64,000 nucleotides of DNA from Pipra filicauda (GCF_003945595.2 NW_024104528.1:496001-560000); one strand, 5' to 3'; shown: positions 47,419-60,150, numbered from the stretch's first letter. Made by a program: numbers and translations. Notes: generated from the sequence alone by a model not told the origin.

Positions 47419-47984
47419 ACTGTGGTTTAACTCAGCCAGCAACTCAGCCCCATGCAGCCACTTGCTCACTTCCCTCTGAGTGGGATGGGGCAGAGAATCA
47501 GAGAAGTGAGAAAACTTGTGGGTTGAGATAAAGACGGTTTCACAGAGAAAGCAACAGTTACGCACACAAGCAAAGCAAAACAAGGAATTTGTTTACTATT
47601 TCCCATGGCCAGGCATTCAGCCATCCTCGGGAAGGCAGGGCTCCATCACGGTTACTTGGGAAGATAAATACTGTCACTCCTAATATCCCACCTTCTTTCT
47701 TCTTCCCCTAGCTTTATATATAGAGCATGACACCATATGGCCTGGAATATCCCTGTGGTCACTTGGAGTCAGCTGTCTCAGATGTGTCTCCATCAGCTTG
47801 TTGTGCAACCCCAGCCTGCTTGCTAGTGGGGTGAGGAGCAAAAAAGGCCTTGGATCTGTGTAGGTACTGCTCAGCAGTAAAAAAAACATCTGTTATCAAT
47901 GCTGTTTCCATGACAAATCCAAGATGCAGCCCCATGTCAGCTACTATGAAGAAAATTAACACTACTTCAGTTAAACCCATTGTT
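47419..47984 (-). mobile_element. Solo LTR of an avian endogenous retrovirus
   Basis: Read on the minus strand, the element begins near 47,984 with TGGGTTTAACTGAAGTAG then TGTTAATTTTCTTCATAGTA. It passes CTGAGCAGTACCTACACAGA, CCAGGCCATATGGTGTCATG and GGGATATTAGGAGTGACAG, and ends with GCTGGCTGAGTTAAACCACA at 47,419. This order follows a bird LTR I remember, whose landmarks include 'GAGTTAATTTTCTTCATAGTAG', 'CATATAAAGCTGGGGGAAGA' and 'CTTTATCTCAACCCAC'. A TATA box (TATATAAA on the minus strand) lies at 47,713-47,720. No gag, pol or env sequence flanks it, so recombination has left one LTR. No AATAAA is visible and flanking target duplications were not clear. The exact ERV class is uncertain (ERVL or ERVK). 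Confidence 0.8.
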
Positions 47985-50900
47985 TTCTGGAATCTCTTTA
48001 AAGTTGAACCTGCCATACACATGTCAAGAAGTATAAGAACAAAATTCATTCCAATTCAGTTAAGACAGCTTTAGAAGGACAGCTGAATTGATAACAACTG
48101 GTTTGAGGTAAGAACACCATCCTATGAGAAGCAAGAGATTGGTGGCATTTTCCTGAGGGAAACGCATAGAGGAGCACTGTCTACAGTGTTGGATATGGAG
48201 AAAGCCATGGGATTTCCTTTACTGGGTGCACTGCTCCACTGGCAGTCACAGTTCACCAGCTGTCAAGTACAAACTCAATACTTGCAGGTGTGAAAATTCT
48301 TACCAGGACTTTCCACACAAGGAAATACAATGTCATGTTTCTTCAGTTCATAGTTTCTGCTCCAAAGCCAGCTTCTTCCAGTGCTGTCTTGACCCTCCCT
48401 CTCACTTCCTCGCACCCTCCCCTCCCCAGTCTACCTCTTTTTAAAGGAATGGACCCAATACCTTTGCTTTCTCATTCCTCTTCCAGAAAGATTCCCTTAC
48501 CACAAAGCGTTTTTGAAAGAACACCTGGATCAAGAGGATCCTTCAGCTCACACCCTTCTCTCGAGCACAAAATGTGTTTAGTCAGACGCATCACTGAAGT
48601 ATTAGTAACTCCCTTGCTGGGTGATACAGCTTCTTGCAGGTAAGGCACAGGACATGTTAAGGTCCTTGTCAGCTGATGGCTGGTGGGTTTCTGCACCTGG
48701 TGAATATGATTAGAGCTCATTGATGTGTGTCTGAATCACCATCAATTTGAACAGCCTTGGTATTCTGTTTCAAAAGCCTTAGGTGCTAGCTGAGCCTGTC
48801 TGTAGCTAATACCCCAGCATCAAGGGGTCAGAATCAGCTCGTCTCAGTTATTCTGATACGAGTTTTTTCCATGGGTTGGGTTTCTGGGTGAGTCCTGCTT
48901 CTCTCATATTTAACTCATTTAAGAGATTCTACTTTCTTACTTCCAAGATCTATTAGAAAAAAAATCAGGGGATGATATTCCACAGATCAGCGTAGACTAC
49001 TGCCAAACTTCTATCCCCAAATACTTTAATTGTTGCTCTCAAAAAGATTTTGTACAGGAAGAATACAGTGTCTTTTAAATGTGTTTTTTGGAAATTGAAC
49101 TACTGTGTGCAACATTTTTACTAAGAACTCTTAATTATGTTGGTGGAGAGAGTTCACATATGCATATATGTGTCAGCATTGACTCTCATTTCCTCTATTT
49201 TAAAAAATATAGTATTTAAGAGTGAATAAGGAATCTAATTCTATAGTTGTATATTCAGAATTCAACATACACTTAAAAAATCTATCCCAAATTCCAGATA
49301 CTCTGGTAAATTTTAAAAATACATTCTGTTTTAAAACAAAAACTCTGCATCATTCAAGACCAGAAAAGGTGGAACTAAATAGCCAGTTTCTTGGACCCCA
49401 ATTACTTTTCATGAACCACAGATAGTTAGGTTCAAAAGCATTAGATGTGGAGGAGTGTTTTTCAGACTAGATGTGACTGTCATACTCAGAGTGAGCAGCA
49501 ACAAATTTTACTCCAAAATTATTGACAATCACTAAGTTAAGGCATATGTGAACCAACTCTTCAGGAAACAAGAGTACAACACTACTCTGAGTATGTTAGC
49601 TTCAGCCAAGAAAGGGAGGTGCAGATGCAGACTGATTCATTTAAGTAACATGCTTCTGTTTCTTAGATTTAAAAAGCCAGTGAAGCTTGGTAAAAGCTAA
49701 AAGATTTCCTTCAGTAGGAAGTTTGTTGCTTTCTAGACAGGATGCAAGAATCTGGGATTCAAATCAACAGTGCTAAGAGTTCCCTGTGCTTCAGGAACTA
49801 GGAATTTTGGCATCTTGAGAATTAAATACAAAGGTTAAAGGTGTTTAATATAGATGCCAAAATATAGGCTGAATTTCCAGGAAAACTGGCTATATTGTGG
49901 AAAGCTGAGCACTTTGGGTAGTTTTCCATCATGAATCACAGACAGCTCTGAGATCTTCCTGTAGTTGGGTGAGCTTGTCTAATCACAGCATAGACCAAAC
50001 AACCACATGAGACAGCATCTTTTCCATACTGCCCTGCAATCTGACAGTGCCACACCCGGAAGCACAGCTGGTGTGATGTTCCAATGGTTACAGCAGCAAT
50101 TCCCCATTGCTGCCTTACTCATGGTGGTAAAACCATAACAACTAAATCATAACAACTGAGCCATGTAAGAACTCACATCTCCATTGTTTTAGTAATGGGT
50201 ATCTTCTGTATTTTCTGCCTGAATTATATAATTTTAGCGTGAAAGATAGCGATGCCTTAACAGTCTACCACTTTCTAGGAAATTAATAATTCACCATATT
50301 ATTGAAAGCAGAGGAAGACTTTACTTACATAAGACCCTAAGTAGGACTTCAGTCACTACATCTTCAGGTTTGCAGAAAGTGGTAAAAGCACCTTAAATAT
50401 TTAAATCGTAATGTTATGTTAATCTGCATCTCCTCCCATTAATGGGAATGGTTAAAAAACAGAAACCAGCAGTAAGTGCTGCTGAAACTCCCAGGTGAAA
50501 CCATAGAATTTTGGTTTTGTGGATTAATCAAAGGTTACCTCCAGTTCAAATTCCTCCAGCTCTAAGGAAGCAGTCACACAGTACTGAAGCAGAGTGAATA
50601 TCCCCTTTCCGAATTACCACACTTGCTTACTGGAAACTCAACAGGGTGTAACTTTAACCAAGACACATACAAAGGACTGGGAGGGGAAATGACCATATTA
50701 ATAATATAATAACAATGTATTTCACATAGAAATATCGTAGTTAGGTAGAATGAGAAGCAGGGTAAGTACAGCTCCTGAATGGATACTTCGATAACAAGTG
50801 TTCTGTGAGGTGAGATATAGACTGGCAAGACAGATGAGAATCAGACTTTATATCTAAAATCTTGAGATGTTGTGGTCAGTGTTACTGGCTTGATTCATCC

Positions 50901-52399
50901 TTTCTCCTGGCCTTAAAAATAATTCTGAGTGGTTAGCCAGAGAACTAGCAACAGCTCCACAGGCTGAGCACACAAGGAAAAACAGTATAACTAAGAAATG
51001 CCCGTTATTTTTTTGGAATGCCATGCTTAACTACTTTTGTACCATGAGCTCAAAATACAGCTTCTTCTGAAATACAGAGAGCTGAAACAGTGCCAGATGC
51101 ACAAGTACCTTTTTTAGAAGTACCCCTAAAATAAACATTTCCCTTTAGAAGAGGGAAGACAAAGGACATTCATATTCAAATATGTCTGTCAACACACAGA
51201 TGAGTGGAAATTATTCTAAGTTGCATGGGTACTCATGGTTACAATGCAAGAAGACTAAGCCACAAACTTTCCCTTTGATTGCAACCTATGCAAGCCACAT
51301 GACTGCTGCTGGCAAAGGGGACACACTGAAATATGGTACTCCATTACCATCTTTCAAGGCTTTTCAGTTGCTAGTATGTCAATCAAACAGACTTGAGAGG
51401 TGACTCTCCTCAAAGGGCTGCAAACTTCCTAGTACCACAGTCCCAAGGCATAACTGCCTCTCCTTATAGGGCCCTCTGCAATCCCCTACAGCTCTATCCA
51501 GGCAAGCTGTGGCTAAGTTTCCTCATTTTCATAGTTAATGACTTCTGGAGAGGAAGAAGTAGTGAAGACTTAGAGAGTTCCTAATGGCTGGACTTTCTCC
51601 ACTCAGAACAGAGTAGGGAGCCTGGGACTGTGTTTATTTTGAAAATAGTTATTTTAGGGAAAACAGGGTAGGAAGAAGAGTGACCATTGACAATGGTCCA
51701 TAGCACATATGCCATTCAGAGATCCTTAATGACAAGATCCTGCAGGCTTTCCCAATTTCGGGTACTCAGACATCCAGTTCCACCACTGTATTGCTGCAGG
51801 CCATTGAAGAGGGACACCCAGCAAATGATGCAAACCTGTCTGTAATTTTGGAACATTTGATAGTATTTTATGTGTCTGCAGCTACTTGTGCACTTAAGTG
51901 TCATACAATAAATACCTAGAAAACTTCATGGAAGGAGTGATCAATCGAATCCCATCTGAGTTGCCTCTTGGTCTCTCTGTTTCCCTGGTTCCTTTGTTAA
52001 CGCTTGTTGCATTTGTATACAGACAACTCAGAAACTTTCCTAGGTGACCTTTGAATCTCTACCTTTCTTCCTTTGTTCCATTTCCTGAGTTTTTCACTTA
52101 ATGTTCTCTCAGCACATTTTTCTTTTTCTGTGGATCTTGCATTGTCTGTATCTTCACTAAAAATTTTTCCTCTGTTGTTCAAGTATTTACTTCAGCAGCC
52201 TCTTCCTCTCTCGTGGTCTCTGTCCCTGATAAACAGTAATCCTGGCCTCAACCTTCAGCCCATTTCTTTAAACGTTTCAGTTTCTCAATGGGGCTGTTTT
52301 GGGTTTTATTTCTGTTCAAGTTAATTCCATCCTACCTCTTACTAACATGTTCCAAAATAAGCCCTAGATGTCCAATAAAAGTAAAAACCTCCTGTGTTA
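47985..52399. other. No gene seen
   Basis: More than 4 kb of mostly AT-rich unique sequence. A short inverted repeat (CACATAT, GCAT, ATATGTG) lies at 49,155-49,172, and CATAACAACT is directly repeated near 50,134-50,160. No transposon or exon was recognised. Confidence 0.4.
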
Positions 52400-52475
52400 G
52401 GTCCTACTCCAAACGTGATGAAGTCAATGGAAAGACTCCATCGGTGTCCACAGACTGGGTCCGATTTATGCAACC
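52400..52475. repeat. Possible ancient amniote repeat fragment
   Basis: TGATGAAGTCAATGGAAAGA, CTCCATCGGTGTCCACAGAC and TGGGTCCGATTTATG resemble the 'GAAGTCAATGGAAAGACTCCCATTGACTT...GGGCTTTGGATCAGG' motif of an old repeat frequent in reptile and bird DNA. It is short and diverged, and the family is unnamed. Confidence 0.35.
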
Positions 52476-54992
52476 TTCTGATTCTTTCTTGTGCACTGTT
52501 GCTATTTATAAACCCTGGACTTCACATTGCAAAATCTTTGGGACTCTCTTCTCACAACCTTGGAGAATTAACAAAAGGAAAAAAGGGAGGGGAATTTTTT
52601 AGGATCAAAATTAAAATCTGAACTAAAAATAGAACGGGATCGTTAAACAAGAATTTAACTTTGGACGTAAGTGGTTTTGTCCTGGAGAACAGACCAGGTT
52701 TGGAAGGCTTCTGCCACTGGGTACTTTCTCCTCCAAATTTAATGGCATTATTCATTTACGTTTAACTTATTTAACAAATTTGGAAGCATTCCTAGTGACT
52801 TCTGAAAGGGGTACAATTTCTGCAGAGGCTGAGCACTCCTAACATATGCTGAATATCCTGATGTCCTAAACTAAAAGGACCCAAATAACTAATTGGTTTT
52901 AAATCTTTACACTAATGCATTTTGTTCTTTAGTTCAAAATTAGTGATGATGTTATGAAAGTGAAAAATATTCTCATGATTAAAGTTTACAAAACAGCTTC
53001 ATAAATGTTTGAGAAAGTCAAAAAAATTCATTCTGGGATGACAAAGTCACTTGACACTTCATTGCAGCCCAGCAGTTCTGGTTGACCTTTGGAGAGGCTT
53101 TGGTTCATGCTCATCATTTTGGTCTTTGTAGAAAGTAAAACTCCAAAATCGATGAAACACAGAAGTTAGAGAACATGAAGCTCTCCTAAGATAGCCCAGA
53201 GAAAACTTATGCCTGCTAACTACCCAATAGAGGCAGTGAGTTTTCTCATAGTAGTAGTGAAACATTCTTAATATCAAAAGAGAAAAAGAATGTGGCATCT
53301 GAGTTACTGTGGAAATTTTACTTGCAAAGCAGAAGTCTAAAGAGTCAAAGGAAATGTCTTATTCTTGCAGTGTGGCCTCTCTGCCACCATCTATTCTGTT
53401 AACTACTTTGTTAGTGACACCTGTATTATTATGTGATAAGAACTGAATCCTTCAACTTTAATGAAGGCCCTGGAATAAATTCCCATTTGGAGAGAAGAGG
53501 TGTTTCAGCATATGGTATCTTAACCTCCTCAAGAGCTTAGGTAGAGAGCTTTCTATATTTTTTTGGTCTAAAGTGTAGAACTAAATAACAAAAAAGGGGG
53601 TTGTATTCCTTGACAAAGACCAAATTCCTTCTTTTTATAACAGTCTGAGCACATTTCAGTGTCTGATTCCAGCTAAAGTGGAAATTGAATCAAGTCTATG
53701 TGGTTATATTGATTTTAAGGTCTGATTAGCAAGATACTTCAACCTGGGTTTAATTTTATGTCTGTGAACAGTCATTGAACTCCGCGGGAAAACTCATGGC
53801 CACAATCTGATGTGTATTCCTGAGTATTTTTTAAAGGCAAAGTAAAGGACAAACACCTGATCCAGTTTTGAAGCGTAGGCTCAGACACAGTGGGCGGTAT
53901 TGCTGTTACACAGTAAACAACATAAGAACGGGTCTTCCACTGGAAGAAGTGTGAACAGGTTCACTGTAGTCAAAGTATGAGTTTTATGAGATTTGCACAC
54001 CTGTCCTGTCCTTATCACAAGGTTACTAAGAGAAGCTGGACAAAAAATAATTTCGTCCTCCAAAATCTGCTGGTACCGTTCTCATTTTTTAAAGCTTGAT
54101 TTGGGAGAAAAATATTAACTGTCCAAAAGCCCTGCTTTGTCATATTTTGTTTGAGGTTTAGCAAGATGACCTCCAAAGGTTCCTACCAATCTCAACCATT
54201 CTGTTTTCTTTCTCTTACTGCTTTTGCAACTTTTAAAAGAGGTTTCTCTGTCAGACACACAAGTAAAACAAAAATACAAAGGAAAATGGGAGATGATGGG
54301 GAAACTATAACCATTACCATAAAAATGATAGTATAAATCTGTACTAGTTAGTAGTAAGCAAGAAAAGAAAGCAGAAGAAAAGTGGTGAAAATCAAAATAC
54401 CAAGTGCTTGAAATGTTCTGACTCTCAAAAAAACAAAAGCAACATTATTTCTGTTGCATTTCACTTGAGACTGTTTTGGGAAAAAAATAAAAATAAAAGA
54501 CTAGAAATATTAAAAACCTGATCTTAAAAAATGTTTTCATAAAGAACCCAGTTTTTGTCAAGAAAATTGTAAAATATTCTCTGACATATCTAATGTAAGT
54601 ATCTGCATTTTCTCTCGTTTTTCTAGTCGGGATCAGAAACAAAACCAAACAAAACAGAACAAATGTTAAAATCTGTAATCTTTCTGACAACCTCTGACAG
54701 CTTGAAAGAGAAATGTGATAACCCTCTCACTACTGAATACCTCATTTTGGTAAGGAAGCTTAAAACTGAGCTTGAAGATCCTCATCTTACGAACTTGATT
54801 CAGCATCATCCCTATAGAATGATGGCTATCGAAATCACACTCAGTGACCAGCTAACAAAATGCGCACACAACTGAGCCAAAAACAGGGAAAGGAAGGAGC
54901 TTGAAAAAGGGAGTGGAAGAATGGGGAATATTTTGTTGCATCTCTCTCTCTCCGTCTCTTTGTCTGCTTTGTCCCTTAAGGTTCAGCTGCGT
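52476..54992. other. No gene seen
   Basis: AT-rich unique sequence. The plus frame 54,663-54,875 (70 codons) has a plausible amino-acid composition but no recognised family or splice context. Confidence 0.35.
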
Positions 54993-55076
54993 GGGCCATA
55001 CTGTGTGAACTCGTCTTTGATATCAATGGGGACGTCTACTTAAAAATTGATGTCATGATATGGCCCCAGGTATTTA
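54993..55076. repeat. Short terminal-inverted-repeat remnant
   Basis: GGGCCATA at 54,993-55,000 is the reverse complement of TATGGCCC at 55,069-55,076. Between them lies 'TATCAATGGGGACGTC', which recalls the 'GAAGTCAATGGAG' centre of old palindromic amniote repeats of the form GGCCAGAT...ATCTGGCC. It is probably a decayed foldback or MITE copy. Confidence 0.4.
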
Positions 55077-56199
55077 AATTAACGAGATGTTAAATACTCT
55101 GTAGTTTTATCTGTAATTAGATGACATCGATGTAACTTGATCCCAAGAGTGATTTGTAATATTCCAGATTGTCCACTTAAGGCTTGGGGCCTGATCCACT
55201 CTCTGCTCATACCTATGTTAGTAGTAGCTTTGTCATTTTTGGAAGCTAGGTCTCTGGATCACCCCCACACAGGTCTCATTTCTTTTTGTATCTATTTATT
55301 AATGCCTGTATGCAGATGTCTGATCTCTCCTTTCCACTATCTCAAGATATTTGGGTTTTACATCAGTGAATGCCCTTGTTTTGGGGGTAATTTCAATTAA
55401 TTTTTAACTGCTTTTTTCTCTGTAGCTAAATTTTTTTCATTTTTGTTCCTAGCTAATTGTCAGGTTTTGTTCAATATTTACAAGTTTTGCACTGAGTGGG
55501 ATTTCTTATGCTAATCCTCTTCATCTAATATGCTTACTAGAGATGGTTGAAAAAAGGTGGGAGTTTTTTAGAAAAAAAAATCTCTAACATTGCAAGCTCT
55601 TTCAGGCAATTTTTTACTCCAAAGCATCCACTGTTATCTTGCTTCTGCCCGATGGAAGACATTTTCAGTCTCAGTACACACCCACATGACTGCAGTATTT
55701 AAACACATCCTGGTCAGTGCTGCCTATGCCTAACAACATCCTTGGCAGCAGTTCAAGGGCTGCAGTTCGAGAAGAATCCATGGCAGAGTCAAATAAGGGT
55801 CAGAGTTGGAGTCAAGCACGGGAACCCTCTTTGAAACTTCATCCCTGTATGAACTAGATCCTCTGGAGGAGATAGTGAGGCAGAAAGTCAGTTAGTGCTG
55901 TTCTCATCACCCCATTCTGAATTTCTCCACATTTGTGTCAAGCTACTACCGTTAATCCCTTGGCGTTGAGAGTGGAACTGATGGGGCTGGGAGGCTGAGA
56001 GTTCCCTGGCTGGGAGTAAAGGTCCTTCAGAGCACATAAAAGGCACATAAAAATTTTAGTATTAAGAAGCTTCAAATTCTGTAAATGCTATGAGTAAATA
56101 AAAGCCAACTAGGAGGGACAGAGAAACAAAAGGCAGGAATGTGAATGGTGTGCTGGTGTACCCAGGGCATTGCCAGGATTTCTCCCTCTGGGAACTTCA
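55077..56199. other. No gene seen
   Basis: AT-rich unique DNA. GGGGCCTGATCCACTCTCTG near 55,187 may be a few bases of an old repeat end. GCACATAAAA is directly repeated near 56,034-56,055. Confidence 0.35.
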
Positions 56200-56690
56200 T
56201 CACATTCAGCTCAGCCCCACTTAAACATCCTGAGTGAAGGACTTTCTGCAGCTTCTTTGAGGAGGCTGTTCCAGGGCTCACTGTTCTTTCACAGCCAAAT
56301 CCAGAAGCTCCTGAGATTTCACTTGTGTCTCCCTGCTACTCCGTATTGCTCCATTTCTCCGCAGCAGACTCCCTTGGGCTTGCTGGAAAGGACTCCCCTC
56401 TCTCCAGCGCACAGTGCTGTTGCGTGGGGAGCAGGGCTGCCCTGTCACTTGCCCTGTCTGTACATATTTCAGTCTTTTAATCTTTCTCCTCAAGCCAGTC
56501 CTAGCAGCCCCTTCATCGTGCTCACAGCCATCCCTGACTCCTCCAATTTGCCTGCAGTAATGAGGTACCCAGTGCCAAACACGGTGCTCCAGGTCCAGCC
56601 TACATGTGCTCCGCGTGGGGGGACCACTGTCTTGCTGACACATCCTGTCTTTTCTGTTCCTTTTTTTTTCCCCTTCAGTGATCATCATTC
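56200..56690 (-). mobile_element. Old CR1 LINE 3' region, minus strand
   Basis: In plus orientation the series is CTTAAACATCCTGAGTGAAG, GAGGCTGTTCCAGGGCTCAC and TTTCAGTCTTTTAATCTTTC. It then continues CAAGCCAGTCCTAGCAGCCC, CTCCAATTTGCCTGCAG, GTGCCAAACACGGTGCTCCA and GTCCAGCCTACATGTGC. This follows the reverse of old CR1 3' sequence ('CTGTTCCAGTGCTC', 'TCATCTTTGTTGCCC', 'CTCCAATTTGTC', 'GGTGCCCAGAACTGGACACAGTACTCCAG'). The overlapping plus frame of 177 codons and minus frame of 136 codons are shadows of this element. Confidence 0.6.
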
Positions 56691-56694
56691 AAAA

Positions 56695-56890
56695 TTAAAA
56701 TAACATGGAAAGGCAAAGCAGCCGAAATCAAAATCTAATGCATAATTAGATACAGCATGAGACAACAAACACGTCTTTGCTATCTGCCTCTGTATTGTAA
56801 ACAATGATTACTTTACATGTTCAATGTGCCATGAAAGAAGAAAGAGCCTCTTGTGATGTTTTGTGAGAGCTTTGACTACATTTGCCCACT
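56695..56890. promoter_or_regulatory. Possible conserved non-coding element
   Basis: Non-repetitive AT-rich stretch with an octamer/homeodomain-like composite AATGCATAATTAGA near 56,738, GTAAACAATGATTAC near 56,797 (FOX/SOX-type) and TTTGCCC/CTTTGAC words (TCF-like) near 56,870. Function is inferred from motif content only. Confidence 0.2.
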
Positions 56891-59458
56891 TTTCAAACAA
56901 CAAAAAAATAAACTCACACTAACAAGGTGTATGTTTTCAGTCCTAAAATATGGGGTCACCCTCTGTTAAGGGGTCCATTCAATGATGAAATGAGATCAAA
57001 ATGGTTAAGGCCACTGAAAGAAAGCAAGAAGGATTTGTCTGAAGTTCTGGTATACTGGCTATTATTTCAACCAAATAAGGATGCCTGGCTTTATTCTTCA
57101 TGCTCCCTTGCCCCTTTTGAAAAACTGAAAAGGGAAAGGAAATGGCTAAGTTGTATCATGTATTACCTTGATGAGTGCTTATAACTCTTGATTCAGAGTT
57201 AATCATTAACCCAGGTTTTTGTGGTGATTGTTCTAGCTATGAAGTTTCTACATGAATTTGTGCAGCACATCATCACAAAAAAGCCAAATGCAAAAATCAA
57301 GTAAAGTGATTAGAGAGGGTGGATGTGCATGTGTGTAGAGAATTATATATCCCACTGGTTTTGTTTTAATACACACATGAATATTTGCACATCTATGTCA
57401 AAACTGCTGACCCTTAAATTAGAAGTGCTTTCTTGCTCAAAACCAGATTGCTTTGATATATTATTTTTTAATGTATTTATTAATTTATTCTGTCCAGCCT
57501 CTGATATTCCTACTTATTCTTAATAGTATTCTCAAACTGGGCAAAATACTGTTCTCTTAATCTCTTGTGTATTTAAAAAAATATTTTCTGCTCATTTTGA
57601 CAAACAATGAAAAGGCTGAAAACTTCTGTAAAGCAAAAGAATTATATCACTTCAGGGCTGTGGAAACCTGCTTGTGTTTTGATCATTCTGAGACGTTTCA
57701 TTTTAGTACTGGGATTGTTATTTTTGTATGCTAATTAACGTACATTTCAAACAATCTTGTTTTGAACTGAAAATCTGGAATTTTTTTGTTTTGAAACTTA
57801 TGTTCCAACAATTAAAAAACCCCTATTTAATTAAAAATGCAAAAACATAAACATTTTCCATAGAAAGCCTTGATGCAAGAAATCAGCATTTTCTGACGAA
57901 AGGTTTGTTTTGTGTTTTTTTTTTTTTAGAAAAAGCAATGAATATCTCTAGCGATAAAAATGGATGTGGAAAAGGAGTGATCTTTAGCTATTCCTGATGT
58001 AGCATAACTCAATCTGTCACCCACTAAAACACAACAAGATTTTATGTGAGACAAAAATATGATTAAATGGTAGAGTATTACAGTCTGACCCTTGGAGTGC
58101 AATAAAAGCGACACTTGAAAAATCTACTTTATATAAATGTAAGGGTGTGAGTGTGTGCACGTGTGTCTGTCTCTCTGCACCTCACATATATTATCTCTTG
58201 ATCCATCCATCCATCCATCCACCCATTCATCCGCTCACACATGATCTTTACTTGAGCACAAATAGTTCTACTTCCTTTTGGAAGGATTTGCTCAACGTAT
58301 TTGTTTAAGGGAATAATGAACTGTTATTGACTTGTTTGTACTCCATCCATGCACACAGATATTAATTTATTAATTAATCCTCCTGAAAAGTCACACCTCT
58401 TCTTTCCAGATTAGTTGTCTTCATTTTCTATTATTTAACATCAATCTCTCTAAACCATCACATCTTGTTTTACTAACACAGCTCCTGAATCAAACGTCTA
58501 TTTCTTAAGGGTTTTCCAGCAAGTATATTTCATCTGTGCACTAATCTCTTGTGGTTAGATTTAGGTCTTGAATGATTATTATTCAGAAACAGCAAACTAT
58601 TCAGCTTGAAACAAGAGCATGACTTTTTTTAGGTTTATTAAAATTGCATTAAGAGGTTTAGATTTTTTCTAAACCCAGTACTTAGAATGGCTGGAATTAT
58701 AATGCTTTTATATAAACTGCATTTCTGCAACCATTGGCCAGGGTAATAAATAATTTATTCACAATTTCTTTAAATACTATTTTGTTTGGTTTAAGCCCAA
58801 GGTTAGGCATATATATTTTAAAGCACTGGCTTCCTCTGCCTTTTTCTATATATACACAAAATACTTAGAAGGTCATTATGGTAAAGAAAGATTAAAAAAG
58901 TCTTGACTTTTCACCTCTGCCAGCTCATATTTGTGTCCACTCTAGTAGCTACAAAAATTTATTTTGTGCTGTAGATTTTTCATAAGAAATGAATAACTGA
59001 TAGCTTAGTTGATCATTCTACTTATTTTGTACATCTCCTTTCCCAAAATAAACAAATTGATTCAAACAAACACAGTAATGGGCTGGGTACAACATGCCCA
59101 CTGTGAATTAAACACCTGGAGACGTGGTAATAGCTCGTGTTTGTTTCTGTTAATTGTGAGAGAAGCCGTGCACAGGGGACCAGGCAGAGCAGTAAGAGAT
59201 GGTGGCATGGGAGTCAGCCTTGGGTTGCCACCTCCCTGACAATGCTCTCTGGTACCTGCATGTCCATCCTCACTGTCTCTTGTGCTCCCCCAGGCAGGGC
59301 CAGCACTGCCCAGCTGTGGAGGCAGCAGGCACAGCCATTGCAAGAACATTTTCTGCAAGAATACTATAGCTTCTTAAAAAAAAAAAACAACCAGATTTCC
59401 TCAGACACTAATCCTGCTCCTGGACTGCGGGGTTTCTTCCTTGCGCAAGCGTGAGGAT

Positions 59459-59460
<2 letters not shown>
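56891..59460. other. No gene seen; AT-rich
   Basis: AT-rich unique sequence, with an (ATCC)5 array at 58,201-58,220 followed by degenerate units to about 58,232, and a GT-rich patch at 58,143-58,170. No transposon or exon was recognised. Confidence 0.4.
58201..58232. repeat. (ATCC)n microsatellite
   Basis: Five perfect ATCC units, then degenerate ACCC/ATTC/ATCC units. Confidence 0.9.

Positions 59461-59536
<76 letters not shown>
59461..59536. repeat. (AC)38 microsatellite
   Basis: Seventy-six bases of uninterrupted AC dinucleotides. It is potential Z-DNA and almost certainly length-polymorphic within the species, so its exact length in any assembly may be unreliable. Confidence 0.98.
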
Positions 59537-59540
<4 letters not shown>

Positions 59541-59989
59541 CACCCTGCTCTAACCCCTCGGCACTCCCCGCATCCTTTCAACTACCTCTGCTGTCCTCTG
59601 CCCCCATCTGAATAGCACAGTCGATTAAGAGGAATTGATGGATCAAGGCAAAATGCCCAGCAGCTATAATTTTCCCATCCCACCCCAGGCAAAATTTTTC
59701 CTATGTGAATGAAGCTGGGAAAAAGGGAGGGGAAAAAAAAAAAAAGATTTTGACAACAGCCCCCAAAGATAACTCGAAGAAGCTGGTACATCCATTTGAT
59801 TAAACCTCACAGACAGCACCAGCTCCAGGGTTTTCCTAGATCTGAATCCCCTAGCACTTCCCATCGGATTTAAAGCCCTCATCCCTCAACATGTCTTTGC
59901 ACCGAATGTAACAGCAGTGAGAAAAAGAAACAACCAAGCCATCTCTTGGAACAGTTTCTAATCCCTCTTGCTTCTTTCTACCTCCGCCT
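59537..59989. other. No gene seen
   Basis: Unique sequence with an A13 tract near 59,733-59,745. Confidence 0.4.
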
Positions 59990-60150
59990 GAGAAAATGCC
60001 TTTTCCCCGTGGGGCCTTGAGGTTCAGCTTGGCCCCAGTCAGAGGAGACAGGTTTCTGGGGTGGGCGAGAGGACCACGGCTGCCCCCAGCTTTTCCGCGG
60101 CCCCGTCAGCAGCCCCACTCCCGCTGTGCCGAGTGGCACTCTCCCGCTGC
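59990..60150. promoter_or_regulatory. Small CpG-rich patch
   Basis: About 160 bases that are clearly richer in G+C and CpG than the surroundings, with CCGTGGGG, GGGCGAG, CCGCGGCCCCGTC, CCCGCTGTGCCGAG and CCCGCTG words. It could be a small orphan CpG cluster or enhancer core. It is shorter than a normal CpG-island promoter, and no transcript start can be placed. Confidence 0.3.

Noticed and set aside
47759..48049. 96-codon minus-strand frame in the LTR
   Set aside because: Read entirely or mainly from LTR sequence; no retroviral or host protein is recognised.
56170..56703. 177-codon plus-strand open frame
   Set aside because: It lies within a degenerate minus-strand CR1 3' region, so the frame is a by-product of the repeat.
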